A DNA stretch of 32,133 nucleotides from Alphaproteobacteria bacterium (GCA_030746635.1 JASLMH010000038.1:1-32133), one strand, 5' to 3'. Shown: positions 1-8,798, counted from the stretch's first letter. Notes: generated by a model not told the origin, from the letters alone. Made by a program: numbers and translations.

Positions 1-249
1 GTTGAGCCCGGCGCCGTGCAGCCACGGCACGCCCACGAGGCATCGGAGCAGATCTGGTGGGCGATCAGCGGCGGCGGCACCCTGTTGCTGGCCGATGAGG
101 AACGGCGCCCGTTCAGCGCCGGCGAGGTCGCCCGCTTCGCCGATGGCGATATGCATGGATTCGAAAACACCGGCGCGGAGCCCTTCGTCTATGTCGCGGT
201 GACCGCGCCACCGATCAATTTCGACGCCGCCTATCGGCAGCGGGTGTGA
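1..249 (+). CDS. Cupin-domain protein, C-terminal fragment (5' end outside window)
   Basis: Open frame from base 1: VEPGAVQPRHAHEASEQIWWAISGGGTLLLADEERRPFSAGEVARFADGDMHGFENTG...; cupin-like P-x-H-x-H...E...G...F/P..H pattern; TGA stop at 247-249. Confidence 0.75.
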   Translation, partial: VEPGAVQPRHAHEASEQIWWAISGGGTLLLADEERRPFSAGEVARFADGDMHGFENTGAEPFVYVAVTAPPINFDAAYRQRV

Positions 250-392
250 TTGGATCGCCGGAGCGCCGCCGGCATCTTCGCCGGATTGCCCAAGCAGGGC
301 CGGACGTTCGTGTGCTACGATCCTGAAGGCGCTGGTTGGTTTTGCGGCCTGCCGGCGATCCTATTGGTTGTCCGGGGCGATGTGAAGATCCG

Positions 393-2153
393 ATGAATGG
401 GGGCAAGGTCGAGCGGCGGCTGGCGGCGATCGTCGCCATCGACGTGGCCGGCTACAGCCGGCTGATGAGCGCCGACGAGGAGGGGACCCTGGCCCGGCTG
501 AAGGCGCATCGGGCGGCGATCGATCCAATCGGCGAGAAATACGGCGGCCGCATCGTCGGTACGGCGGGCGACGGCTTGCTGCTTGAATTTCCCAGCGTGG
601 TCGACGCGGTCAATGCCTCGGTCGAGGCGCAGGGGCTGATACACGAACGCAACCAGGGACTGCCGGACGAGAAAAAGATGGAGTTTCGCCTCGGCGTCAA
701 TCTGGGCGACGTGATGGTCGACGGCGACAACATCTATGGTGATGGCGTCAACATCGCCGCCCGGCTGGAAGGATTGGCCGAGCCCGGCGGCGTGTGCCTG
801 TCCAACGCGGCCTACGAACAGATCCGCGACCGGGTCGAATATGGCTTCGAGGATCTGGGGGAAGTGTCGGTGAAGAACATCGCCCGACCGGTGCGGACGT
901 GGCGCTGGCGGATCGGCGCGATGGCGGACCAGCCGGCGGTGGCGGCGGTACAAGCCGAAGACCGGCCCTGCGTCGCGGTATTGCCTTTCAACAACATGAG
1001 CGGCGATGACGAGCAGGAGTATTTCGCCGACGGCATATCGGAAGACATCATCACCGCCCTGTCCAGATTTCAGGAATTCCTGATCATCGCCCGCAACACC
1101 ACCTTCACCTACAAGGGCACGGCCGTCGACATCAAGCAGGTGGCCGGCGAACTGGGTGCCCGCTACGTGCTCGAGGGCAGCGTCCGCAAGGGCGGCAACC
1201 GGGTGCGGATCACGGCCCAGTTGATCGATGCCGATACCGGCAATCATCTCTGGGCGGAACGTTACGACCGGGAACTCGACGACATCTTCGCGGTCCAGGA
1301 CGAAATTACCGAAGCTGTCGTCGGCGCCATCGAGCCGCAGATCTACGCCGCCGAAAGATTGCGGGGACAGAAGAAGGCGCCCAGCAACCTTGGCGCCTGG
1401 GATTGTGTGACGCGGGCGCTGTTTCTGATCGACAAGGTCACCAGGGAAGACTTCCAGGCAGCGCGGGAGCTGCTCGACCAGGCCATCGCGCTCGATCCCG
1501 ACTATGCCTTGGCCTACAGCCTGCAGGCTTTCGTCAGCACCTGGAATGCCGTGTCCGGCTGGGGCCAGCGCGCCGACCGGGAATTGGCGCGGGCCGAGCA
1601 ATTGGCGCAGCGGGCGCTCGCCCTGGACGCCGATGACGCCTGGGCGCACTACGGTGTCGGATTTATCTACGTGATGACGCGGCGGTCGGAGGCCGCGATC
1701 GCCGCCATGCGGACGGTGACCGAGATAAATCCGGGTCTGACTATCGGCCAAATTGGCCTGGGCATGGCCTATGCCTATGCCGGCCGTTCGGACGAGGCCG
1801 TGGCGAAATTGGAAACGGTCCTGCGAACCAATCCCCGGGGATCGTTCAATTTCACCGCCACCGGATTTACGGCCCTGGCCCATTTCCTGGCGGGGCGGCA
1901 CGATAGGGCCATCGAACTGGCCGATAATAGTATCCGGGAGCGGCCCGATTTCATCGTCTCGCGGCTGGTCAGGGTGGCCGCCTTGGGACTTTCCGGTGCC
2001 GAGGCCGAGGCCGGGAAGGCGGTCAAGGATGCCTTGGCCATCCTCCCCGAGACCACGGTGGCGAAACAGGCCCGATTTTTCCCGATATCGGATGACGCGG
2101 CGCTGCAAACCGACCTCGATGGCCTGCGCCAGGCGGGCATGCCCGAGGATTAG
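393..2153 (+). CDS. Class III adenylate/guanylate cyclase with TolB-like and TPR regions
   Basis: MNGGKVERRLAAIVAIDVAGYSRLMSADEEGTLARLKAHR... typical cyclase N-terminus; CVAVLPFNNMSGDDEQEYFADGISEDIITALSR and C-terminal TPR-like repeats. ATG 393 preferred to the track start at 336. Confidence 0.9.
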   Translation: MNGGKVERRLAAIVAIDVAGYSRLMSADEEGTLARLKAHRAAIDPIGEKYGGRIVGTAGDGLLLEFPSVVDAVNASVEAQGLIHERNQGLPDEKKMEFRLGVNLGDVMVDGDNIYGDGVNIAARLEGLAEPGGVCLSNAAYEQIRDRVEYGFEDLGEVSVKNIARPVRTWRWRIGAMADQPAVAAVQAEDRPCVAVLPFNNMSGDDEQEYFADGISEDIITALSRFQEFLIIARNTTFTYKGTAVDIKQVAGELGARYVLEGSVRKGGNRVRITAQLIDADTGNHLWAERYDRELDDIFAVQDEITEAVVGAIEPQIYAAERLRGQKKAPSNLGAWDCVTRALFLIDKVTREDFQAARELLDQAIALDPDYALAYSLQAFVSTWNAVSGWGQRADRELARAEQLAQRALALDADDAWAHYGVGFIYVMTRRSEAAIAAMRTVTEINPGLTIGQIGLGMAYAYAGRSDEAVAKLETVLRTNPRGSFNFTATGFTALAHFLAGRHDRAIELADNSIRERPDFIVSRLVRVAALGLSGAEAEAGKAVKDALAILPETTVAKQARFFPISDDAALQTDLDGLRQAGMPED

Positions 2154-2293
2154 GGCGGGGTGGAAATCACCCAGCGATCCCCTCGCTCATTCCAGCTCGT
2201 CCGCCGCCAAACCGTCGGTAGATTTTACATCCTTGGCGATGTTCGCATGGCGAGCGTTGCATAAGCCATTGAAAAATCACGCTTCGACGAGGT

Positions 2294-2309
2294 TGGCACG
2301 AATCTTGCT
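2294..2309 (+). promoter_or_regulatory. Sigma-54 (RpoN) -24/-12 promoter upstream of PEP-CTERM gene
   Basis: TGGCACGAATCTTGCT, full match to TGGCACG-N4-TTGCW with GG/GC separated by 10 bp; 41 bp upstream of ATG 2351. Confidence 0.85.
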
Positions 2310-2350
2310 TGGTTCTGACCAAGCTATTTGTCGTTTCGAGGATTTGACGG

Positions 2351-2950
2351 ATGTTCACCTCCACCCTGAACCGGCTGGTCGCGGCGCTGGTCCTGGCCTT
2401 TGGTTTGGTCGCCACGGCCCAGGCATCGACTGTGATCGATTTCAGTTCCGTCGACAACTACACCCCGACGGGCCTGATCGAGCGGATTGGCGATGTCAGC
2501 TTCAGCTATGATCTGTACACCAATCCCGACGGCTTCTATTTGAACCTCGGCTATGCCTCCAACTATTACGGCGAGCGCAAGGAATTCTTCACTTTCGACG
2601 ATGCTGTGCTGCTTGAAAGCCTGGATATTCATGGGAATTATTGCTGCATAAACCCGGACAACATCATCCTCAATCTTTACGACGCGGCGGACAGTCTGCT
2701 GAACTCGGTGAGTTTCGCGGCGCCGGCCAGTTTCCAGACCATCGTCCTGAACGAAAATAACGTGAAGTGGGTGGAGATCGATTTCACCGGCGGCGGCCCG
2801 GCCTACGGCGACGGCCGGACCCATGCCTGGTGGGGACTGGACAACATTACCTATTCCGAGGCCATCGCGGCGGCACCGGAGCCGTTCAGCGGCGCCCTGC
2901 TGGGTGTCGGTCTGCTTGGCCTGGGTATGTTACGTCGCCGGCGGGCGTAG
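2351..2950 (+). CDS. PEP-CTERM sorting-domain exported protein
   Basis: N-terminal signal peptide (MFTSTLNRLVAALVLAFGLVATAQA) and C-terminal APEPFSGALLGVGLLGLGMLRRRRA (PEP motif, TM helix, Arg tail). Confidence 0.88.
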   Translation: MFTSTLNRLVAALVLAFGLVATAQASTVIDFSSVDNYTPTGLIERIGDVSFSYDLYTNPDGFYLNLGYASNYYGERKEFFTFDDAVLLESLDIHGNYCCINPDNIILNLYDAADSLLNSVSFAAPASFQTIVLNENNVKWVEIDFTGGGPAYGDGRTHAWWGLDNITYSEAIAAAPEPFSGALLGVGLLGLGMLRRRRA

Positions 2951-2970
2951 TTCGCTTCCTTCAGACCAGC

Positions 2971-3822
2971 CTAGACCTCGATTTCCATCAGATCGTGGCC
3001 GACCAGCACTTGGCCGTCGAAGTCGCGCCGGGCGTCATTCTCGACTTGGCGGAGTAAGTCCTCCGATTTGCGGCGGAGGTGAGTCAACGCGAGGGTGCCG
3101 ACGCCGGCCTGGGCGGCGATCTTGCCGACGGCGCCCGAGGAGGCGAGGATGTAGGCGGCGATGATCTCGTGCTCCCGGTCGACGATCTCGGCCTCGGCGA
3201 AGTAACAGCATTGCACCAACAGGTCGGCGTTTGCGGCCAGGCGGTGCAGGCCGTCGCAGGCCACGGTGTCGCCGCTGATCGCCACCACCTTGCCCGCCGC
3301 CTCGATGCGGAAGCCGAGGCAACACCACTCTTCCTGTGAAATGCCCAGGCCGTGGCCGTGTTCCACCCGTTCGGCGCGGACCAGGCAGGCACTGTCATCA
3401 AGGGCGACGCCGGCGTCGATATCACTGACCGGCACCAGTTCGCGGACATCCGCCAGGGTATTGCCGGTCAGCTTGGCTTCGCGCCGGCGAAAGGCGATGT
3501 CGGCGCCATAGACCGTATCGAACAGGGCCGCCACGATGGCCGCGGTGCCGGGCGGGCCGAACACGGGCAGAGGTCGGCGCCGGCCGTTGTTCCAGGCCGA
3601 CAGCATCACGTCGTCCAGGCTGGCGATGTGGTCGAAATGGTGGTGGGTGACGAACACGGCGTCGAGGTCTTCGGGCCGGACGCCGGCCCGAACGAGCTGT
3701 GCGCAGGCGCCCCGGCCGGCGTCGAACAGCAGCCGGAGGCCCGCCGCCTCGACCAGGGCGGCCGGTCCCATGCGGTCGGGGTCCGGTTTCGGCCCACCGG
3801 TGCCGAGCAGGATTGTCTTCAA
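2971..3822 (-). CDS. MBL-fold metallo-hydrolase (RNase Z/arylsulfatase-like)
   Basis: MKTILLGTGGPKPDPDRMGPA...VFVTHHHFDHIASL...ISGDTVACDGL...LALTHLR. Confidence 0.85.
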   Translation of the reverse strand: MKTILLGTGGPKPDPDRMGPAALVEAAGLRLLFDAGRGACAQLVRAGVRPEDLDAVFVTHHHFDHIASLDDVMLSAWNNGRRRPLPVFGPPGTAAIVAALFDTVYGADIAFRRREAKLTGNTLADVRELVPVSDIDAGVALDDSACLVRAERVEHGHGLGISQEEWCCLGFRIEAAGKVVAISGDTVACDGLHRLAANADLLVQCCYFAEAEIVDREHEIIAAYILASSGAVGKIAAQAGVGTLALTHLRRKSEDLLRQVENDARRDFDGQVLVGHDLMEIEV

Positions 3823-3913
3823 GCGAAAGTCCCCGGGTGAGGTCTCGTTCCAGCCGGGACTATGGCGGGGCCGGTCGACATCGGCAACCGGGCGCGCCGA
3901 CGATCAGGGCGTA

Positions 3914-3943
3914 TCAAGAAAACGGGCGGCGATGCCGCCGCCC
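3914..3943 (-). terminator. Rho-independent terminator for the 3980-4288 gene
   Basis: Minus strand GGGCGGC-GGCATC-GCCGCCC followed by GTTTTCTT; ~37 nt past the stop codon. Confidence 0.6.
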
Positions 3944-3979
3944 TTGCTTGGCGTCAATGGGGTGGATGAGGGGGCCGTC

Positions 3980-4288
3980 TCAGGACGGCATGTGCGCCGC
4001 CGGCGTCTCCGGCTTCGGCTCGATGTTCTCCCACCACTGCCCGGTGGCGACCACGCAGGCGCCGCCGTCCGGCATGGTGTAGAGGATCGTCCAACTGCCC
4101 TTGTCCGAGGCCAGAACCTCGACGATGTTGCCGTTGCTCGCGAGGCCCATGGCGGCCGGCTGCTCGCCGAAATCGGTGCCCAGCTTGGCCAGGATCTTGT
4201 CGCGCTCGCCGCAGGCGGCCTGCTGGGCCAGGGCCAGGCCCGGGGCCAGACCAGTCAGGATGATGGCGGTTGCCAGCGTGCGTTTCAT
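3980..4288 (-). CDS. Small secreted hypothetical protein
   Basis: 102 aa with signal peptide MKRTLATAIILTGLAPGLALAQQA; two Cys in mature part. Confidence 0.7.
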   Translation of the reverse strand: MKRTLATAIILTGLAPGLALAQQAACGERDKILAKLGTDFGEQPAAMGLASNGNIVEVLASDKGSWTILYTMPDGGACVVATGQWWENIEPKPETPAAHMPS

Positions 4289-4869
4289 CTTCGCTACTCC
4301 GATCCCGCGGCGGGGCCGCGATCCGGGCGTCTGAACCGACGGAACGCGTCCATACGCCGGTGGTCCTTGGTCGATCCAACAACAGGTCGTTGGATCAGCA
4401 TCGATGATATTAGCCGGCGAATACTAAAGATTGGTTAACGGAAAGAAATGATTTCGTTAACAAGTATAGATCGTTAGAAGCCTTTAGAAGAAAGGCGGAA
4501 AATCAGTGTCATTGAATCATGTAATTTTTCGGAATCAATGTCGGGTATTTCGAGATCGCCTGTACCATTCATGATTCCTGGAAATTGACTGTGGCCAGGG
4601 TATCGAATTGGCGGTAATCCAGCGACTCGTCATCCGACATGCCAGCACTTCGGTGCCATGACTTTCGTGTTCGCAGTGTAACGGCGGCATGACCATGACC
4701 GTCGACGACGAGGTGGCAGGGACCGGCGTCTTGGTGGTCGGGGCCGCCGGCGCGGCCCGCCGGGTGGGCCTGGACCACCGGGAGAACCGCCGGCTCGCCG
4801 CGTCGACCCATCGCCCCCGCGCTGCTATAACCAGCCGATAAACCCAATCAGCGAAACAAGGGGGCGATC

Positions 4870-5979
4870 ATGGATGTACGGGCCGCGGTGGCGCACCAGG
4901 CGGGGGAGCCGCTGAGCATCGAGACGGTGCGGTTGGAAGGACCACGGGAAGGAGAGTGCCTGGTCGAGGTCAAGGCCACCGGCATCTGTCACACCGACGC
5001 CTTCACCCTGTCGGGCGCCGACCCGGAGGGCATCTTCCCGGCCATCCTGGGCCACGAGGGCGCCGGCGTGGTGGTCGAGGTCGGCCCCGGCGTCAGCAGC
5101 CTGGCCGCCGGCGATCACGTCATCCCGCTGTACACCCCGGAATGCCGGCAGTGCAAATTCTGCCTGAGCGGCAAGACCAACCTGTGTGGCGCCATCCGCG
5201 AGACCCAGGGCCAGGGCCTGATGCCGGACGGCAGCAGCCGGTTCAGTCTGGGCGGCGAGACCATCTATCACTACATGGGCACCTCGACCTTCGCCAACTA
5301 CACCGTGGTGCCGGAAATCGCCCTGGCCAAGATCCGCTCCGACGCGCCGTTCGACAAGGTTTGCTACATCGGTTGCGGCGTGACCACCGGCATCGGCGCG
5401 GTGACCAACACCGCCAAGGTCGAGGCCGGCGCCAAGGTGGTGGTGTTCGGCCTCGGCGGCATCGGCCTGAACGTGATCCAGGGCTGCCGCATGGTCGGCG
5501 CCGACGTCATCGTCGGGGTCGACACCAATCCGGCCAAGCGGGCCCTGGCCGAGCAGTTCGGCATGACCGATTTCGTTGATCCCGGGCAGGCCGACGACGT
5601 GGTCGGCCAGCTGGTGGAGCTTACCGGCGGCGGCGCCGACTACAGTTTCGAATGCATCGGCAACGTCGCCACCATGCGCCAGGCACTGGAATGCTGTCAC
5701 AAGGGCTGGGGCGAGAGCATCATCATCGGCGTCGCCGGGGCCGGGCAGGAGATCGCCACCCGGCCGTTCCAACTGGTCACCGGCCGGGTCTGGCGCGGTA
5801 CCGCCTTCGGCGGCGCCAAGGGCCGCACCGAGGTGCCGCGGATCGTCGATTGGTACATGGACGGCAAGATCAATATCGACGATCTGATCACCCACACCAT
5901 GCCGCTGGCGGAGATCAACACCGCCTTCGATCTGATGCACGAGGGCAAATCAATCCGCAGCGTCGTCACCTTCGACTAG
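4870..5979 (+). CDS. frmA: S-(hydroxymethyl)glutathione dehydrogenase / class III alcohol dehydrogenase
   Basis: [54 protein letters not shown]...GHEGAGVV...[15 protein letters not shown]...; [12 protein letters not shown] Rossmann motif. Confidence 0.95.
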   Translation: MDVRAAVAHQAGEPLSIETVRLEGPREGECLVEVKATGICHTDAFTLSGADPEGIFPAILGHEGAGVVVEVGPGVSSLAAGDHVIPLYTPECRQCKFCLSGKTNLCGAIRETQGQGLMPDGSSRFSLGGETIYHYMGTSTFANYTVVPEIALAKIRSDAPFDKVCYIGCGVTTGIGAVTNTAKVEAGAKVVVFGLGGIGLNVIQGCRMVGADVIVGVDTNPAKRALAEQFGMTDFVDPGQADDVVGQLVELTGGGADYSFECIGNVATMRQALECCHKGWGESIIIGVAGAGQEIATRPFQLVTGRVWRGTAFGGAKGRTEVPRIVDWYMDGKINIDDLITHTMPLAEINTAFDLMHEGKSIRSVVTFD

Positions 5980-6002
5980 CTATTTGTCGGACCGAAGGGG
6001 CC

Positions 6003-6527
6003 TCAAACGAACAGCAGGTCCGGATCGAATGTTTCGTGGTCGGGGTAGTCGGCGTAGTACAGCATCAGGAATTTGTCGGCGGTTAGGCCATCGTTGGCCA
6101 GGGGGTAGACCGTCTTGACCGCCAGGGTTGGCATTCCGGCCGGCGTCGTCTCGCGCCGCTCCTGGCGCACCGGCGCGGCCTTTTCGATCGCTGCCAGATA
6201 GGGCGCCATGACGAATTCATACAGCTCCGCCGGCACGTGGCTGTCCAGATAGTCGGCGGTGCTGTCGCTGGCGTCCCGGCCGCCCACGGCACTGCCCTTC
6301 AGCCGGGTCCAGAGCCGCAGCGGAGGGCCGGGGATGATGTCATAGACGCATAGGTAGCCCATCCAGGGCCGCAGATCGGAAATGTCGAAGTCCCGACGCG
6401 CCGGCAGCGACCCGGGTTCCGGGCGCTTGGCTTCGTACAACTCATTGAAACCCTGGAACCGGGTTTCGAAGGGGTCGTCGGACGGGACCACGGCGCTCTC
6501 CGGCAACGCGGTGATGGACGACGTCAA
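6003..6527 (-). CDS. PAS-like domain hypothetical protein
   Basis: 174 aa; LPARRDFDISDLRPWMGYLCVYDII...RLKGSAVGGRDASD... resembles small alphaproteobacterial PAS-domain proteins. Confidence 0.65.
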   Translation of the reverse strand: MTSSITALPESAVVPSDDPFETRFQGFNELYEAKRPEPGSLPARRDFDISDLRPWMGYLCVYDIIPGPPLRLWTRLKGSAVGGRDASDSTADYLDSHVPAELYEFVMAPYLAAIEKAAPVRQERRETTPAGMPTLAVKTVYPLANDGLTADKFLMLYYADYPDHETFDPDLLFV

Positions 6528-6590
6528 CCGACCACAGCCCCCGAGCGGCGATCGGCACCAGCAAGCATAACCTGAACCGCGTCTTTGCCG

Positions 6591-6720
6591 CTAGTCGACA
6601 TCCCGTTTGATTGGATTCACCGGGCCACCCGCTCCCCCGTCCCAACCACCCCGAGGGTACCATCTGTGGGTGGTTGGGACGGGGGAGCGGGTGGCTTGGA
6701 TCAGACGAGAAATGCGCTAG
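6591..6720. repeat. Dispersed inverted-repeat element, copy 1
   Basis: 28-bp perfect arms GCCACCCGCTCCCCCGTCCCAACCACCC (6624-6651) and reverse complement (6668-6695), 16-nt loop; CTAG at both outer ends; second copy at 17964-18096. Confidence 0.9.
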
Positions 6721-7880
6721 TCGACGATGTAGGGTTCGAACGGCAGTTTGGAGAGCACTTCGTTGCCGTCGGCGGTGATCACCAGCGGCCGTTCCATGCG
6801 CAGGCCGCCGACGCCGGGCAGGTTGGCGGTGACGGCGATTTCCTGCATGTAATTGGGCTCGAGCACGTAATCGGGTTCCGAGACGCCGGCGATCGCCACG
6901 TCGGTCAGGGTGGGATACCACTCGTCGCCGAAATGGCCGATGCCGTGGCCGAAGCCGCGGATGAAGCCGCTCCAGCCCTGCTGCTCGACGAATTCCCGGG
7001 TGGCGCGGGCGACTTCGCCCAGGGTGCGGCCGGGCCGCATGTTCTCCACCACCTTGTGACAGGTGGCGGTGAAGCCTTCGATCACCCTGGCCTGCTCCTC
7101 CGACGGCCGGCCCAGCACCGCGTTGTGGGCGACGTCGCCCAGCATCAGGCCGTACATGCCGTGCAGGTCCAGCAGCACGAACTCGCCCCGCTGCAGCAAT
7201 TTGTCGGTGGCCGGGGTGCAGGCACCGGTCCAGGTGCGCGGCCCCGAGGCGATCTCCTGACCGCCGGTGAAGGTCCAGGCGAATTCGCTGCCGGCGTCGC
7301 GCATCGCCTTCTCGGCCACGCCGGCGATCTGTTTCTCGCTGATCCCGGGCCGCAGAATTTGGGCCACCGCTTCGTGGCCATGATCGACGATGGCCGCCGC
7401 CTGGCGCATCAGGCGTATCTCGGCGTCCTCCTTGACCAGGGTCAGCCGATCGATGATCGGGTGGCCGTCGACCAGTTCGGCCTCGGGCAGGGCGGCCGCC
7501 AAGTCATTGTATTCGACCCGGGTGATGAAACCCTCGGGCAGGTAGACCGAGGCGCCGTCCTCGATGCCCAGGCGGCCCCCGGCCAGTTCGAGCTCGGCGA
7601 TTTGCGCCGCCGCCGTCGCCATCATGGAGTCCCGGGAATAGCCGACGACCCGGCGCAGCCAACCCTCCTGGCGCAGGCGAATGGCATCCATCGAGGGACA
7701 GATCAGGGTGACCTCGCCCTGGGCCGGGATAACCACGGCGCTGCGCCAGGGGCAAAAGGCGCCGCAGGCATGGGTGACGGTCTTCAGCCGGGTGCCGATC
7801 AGCGCATCCAGGCCGGCCTCGGCCACCGCCGCCTGCATCCGGGCCAGCCGGCCCGTGGGATCCATATGCACGGTGTACAT
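6717..7880 (-). CDS. M24 family metallopeptidase / Xaa-Pro aminopeptidase-like
   Basis: LLDLHGMYGLMLGDVAHNAVLG, RGFGHGIGHFGDEWYP, NYMQEIAVTANLPGVGGLRMERPLVIT; start MYTVHMDPTG chosen with upstream AGGAGG-like site. Confidence 0.9.
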   Translation of the reverse strand: MYTVHMDPTGRLARMQAAVAEAGLDALIGTRLKTVTHACGAFCPWRSAVVIPAQGEVTLICPSMDAIRLRQEGWLRRVVGYSRDSMMATAAAQIAELELAGGRLGIEDGASVYLPEGFITRVEYNDLAAALPEAELVDGHPIIDRLTLVKEDAEIRLMRQAAAIVDHGHEAVAQILRPGISEKQIAGVAEKAMRDAGSEFAWTFTGGQEIASGPRTWTGACTPATDKLLQRGEFVLLDLHGMYGLMLGDVAHNAVLGRPSEEQARVIEGFTATCHKVVENMRPGRTLGEVARATREFVEQQGWSGFIRGFGHGIGHFGDEWYPTLTDVAIAGVSEPDYVLEPNYMQEIAVTANLPGVGGLRMERPLVITADGNEVLSKLPFEPYIVD

Positions 7881-8034
7881 CGCGCGTCCTCCTGACTCAC
7901 ATACAAGCCGCGGGCATTCCGGCGCCCGCTGTTCCTTTGCCAGCGTAGCATGTCGCCGGACCTTGCCGTTCGACGTTAGGGGATTTTTCGCCGCCACGCT
8001 CTATACGCCGGAAACTGGGCACGGCCGGAAAAGC

Positions 8035-8068
8035 GAAAGCGGCAGCACCGCTTTCACGATGCTGCCGC
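8035..8068 (-). terminator. Terminator/attenuator-like hairpins
   Basis: Minus strand GCGGCAGCA-N12-TGCTGCCGC (9-bp perfect stem) followed by TTTCGCTTTTCC; overlaps a mutually exclusive GAAAGCGG-TGCTG-CCGCTTTC stem. Confidence 0.65.
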
Positions 8069-8266
8069 CCCGCCGACCCGGTGTCGTAAAGTCACCGCCG
8101 CACGCCCCGATCGCTCGGTGTGTGGGCGGCGCCCGAACAGGGTGAGGGTGGCCGGTCCGGGTTGATCACCAGGCCGAAACCTCGATTGTTTCGTCCGGCG
8201 CCTTGTGGCGGTCGCCGCCCTGCCCGACTGGCCGCGGCGGCAAACCTCCGTTCTCAACAGGAGCCA

Positions 8267-8282
8267 AGCAAGAATCGTGCCA
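8267..8282 (-). promoter_or_regulatory. Sigma-54 (RpoN) -24/-12 promoter, no obvious coding target
   Basis: Minus strand TGGCACGATTCTTGCT; 18/19 identical to the 2294 site over TGGCACGAATCTTGCTTGG. Confidence 0.8.
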
Positions 8283-8501
8283 GTTTTTCTATGTCTTTTG
8301 AATCAAAGGCTTAGCCATGCGTGATGCAGGTTTGGTTAACTGACTGTAAATCTTTCCGACACCCTGACGGGGCCGCCGTGGTGGTTTGAAATCGCGCCCA
8401 TCGGATTCAGGAATTGTTAACCCATCAGTTTCAGTGATTCTTAAGATTTACCTGTCAGCATGGATGGTGCGTTAAAGGCGAATAGGCGAAAGTTTGGAGC
8501 T

Positions 8502-8651
8502 ATGACCTACCTGACAGCAGATTCTTCCGAGAGCATCGGCAAGTTGCATGACGAGGAGCGGCTGCCCTATTACCTGGCGATGCCGGTATGGCTGCTGCTG
8601 GCGGCGGCGAGTTGGATCCCGATCGTGCTGTTGGTTGGCGCCTTCGCCTGA
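8502..8651 (+). CDS. Small single-TM membrane protein (49 aa)
   Basis: MTYLTADSSESIGKLHDEERLPYYLAMPVWLLLAAASWIPIVLLVGAFA; followed by terminator-like hairpins. Confidence 0.5.
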   Translation: MTYLTADSSESIGKLHDEERLPYYLAMPVWLLLAAASWIPIVLLVGAFA

Positions 8652-8689
8652 ACGGCTGTCCTCCAGCCAACGCAAACACACCAACAAAG

Positions 8690-8711
8690 GCCCGCTCAGC
8701 CAAGAGCGGGC
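8690..8711. terminator. Hairpin downstream of small ORF
   Basis: GCCCGCTC-AGCCAA-GAGCGGGC perfect 8-bp stem. Confidence 0.45.
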
Positions 8712-8720
8712 GCTTCCTTG

Positions 8721-8757
8721 GGCCCTTCTTCAGCGCATGATGAAGGGCCTTGGTTTT
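8721..8757 (+). terminator. Rho-independent terminator
   Basis: GGCCCTTC-TTCAGCGCATGAT-GAAGGGCC followed by TTGGTTTTT. Confidence 0.65.
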
Positions 8758-8798
8758 TGGTCCTCAGGCAAGCCGCAACGGCCCGGATACGCTCTGGT

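Noticed and set aside
315-2108. 597-aa minus-strand ORF opposite the adenylate cyclase
   Set aside because: Antisense open frame typical of high-GC DNA; the plus frame has clear cyclase motifs and the antisense product has no recognizable domain.
4689-4843. 50-aa plus ORF (MTMTVDDEVAGTGVLVVGAAGAARRVGLDHRENRR...) before frmA
   Set aside because: Slight resemblance to a Rossmann GxGxxG start (possible FAD-monooxygenase relic) but too short and degenerate to support.
4825-5940. 371-aa minus ORF opposite frmA
   Set aside because: Antisense shadow of a strongly conserved dehydrogenase.
8054-8257. 67-aa minus ORF (TTG start) right after the orphan sigma-54 promoter
   Set aside because: Start would be at or before the predicted +1 with no RBS, composition is Arg-rich random-like, and the stop falls inside the terminator hairpin; an RNA or leader is more plausible.
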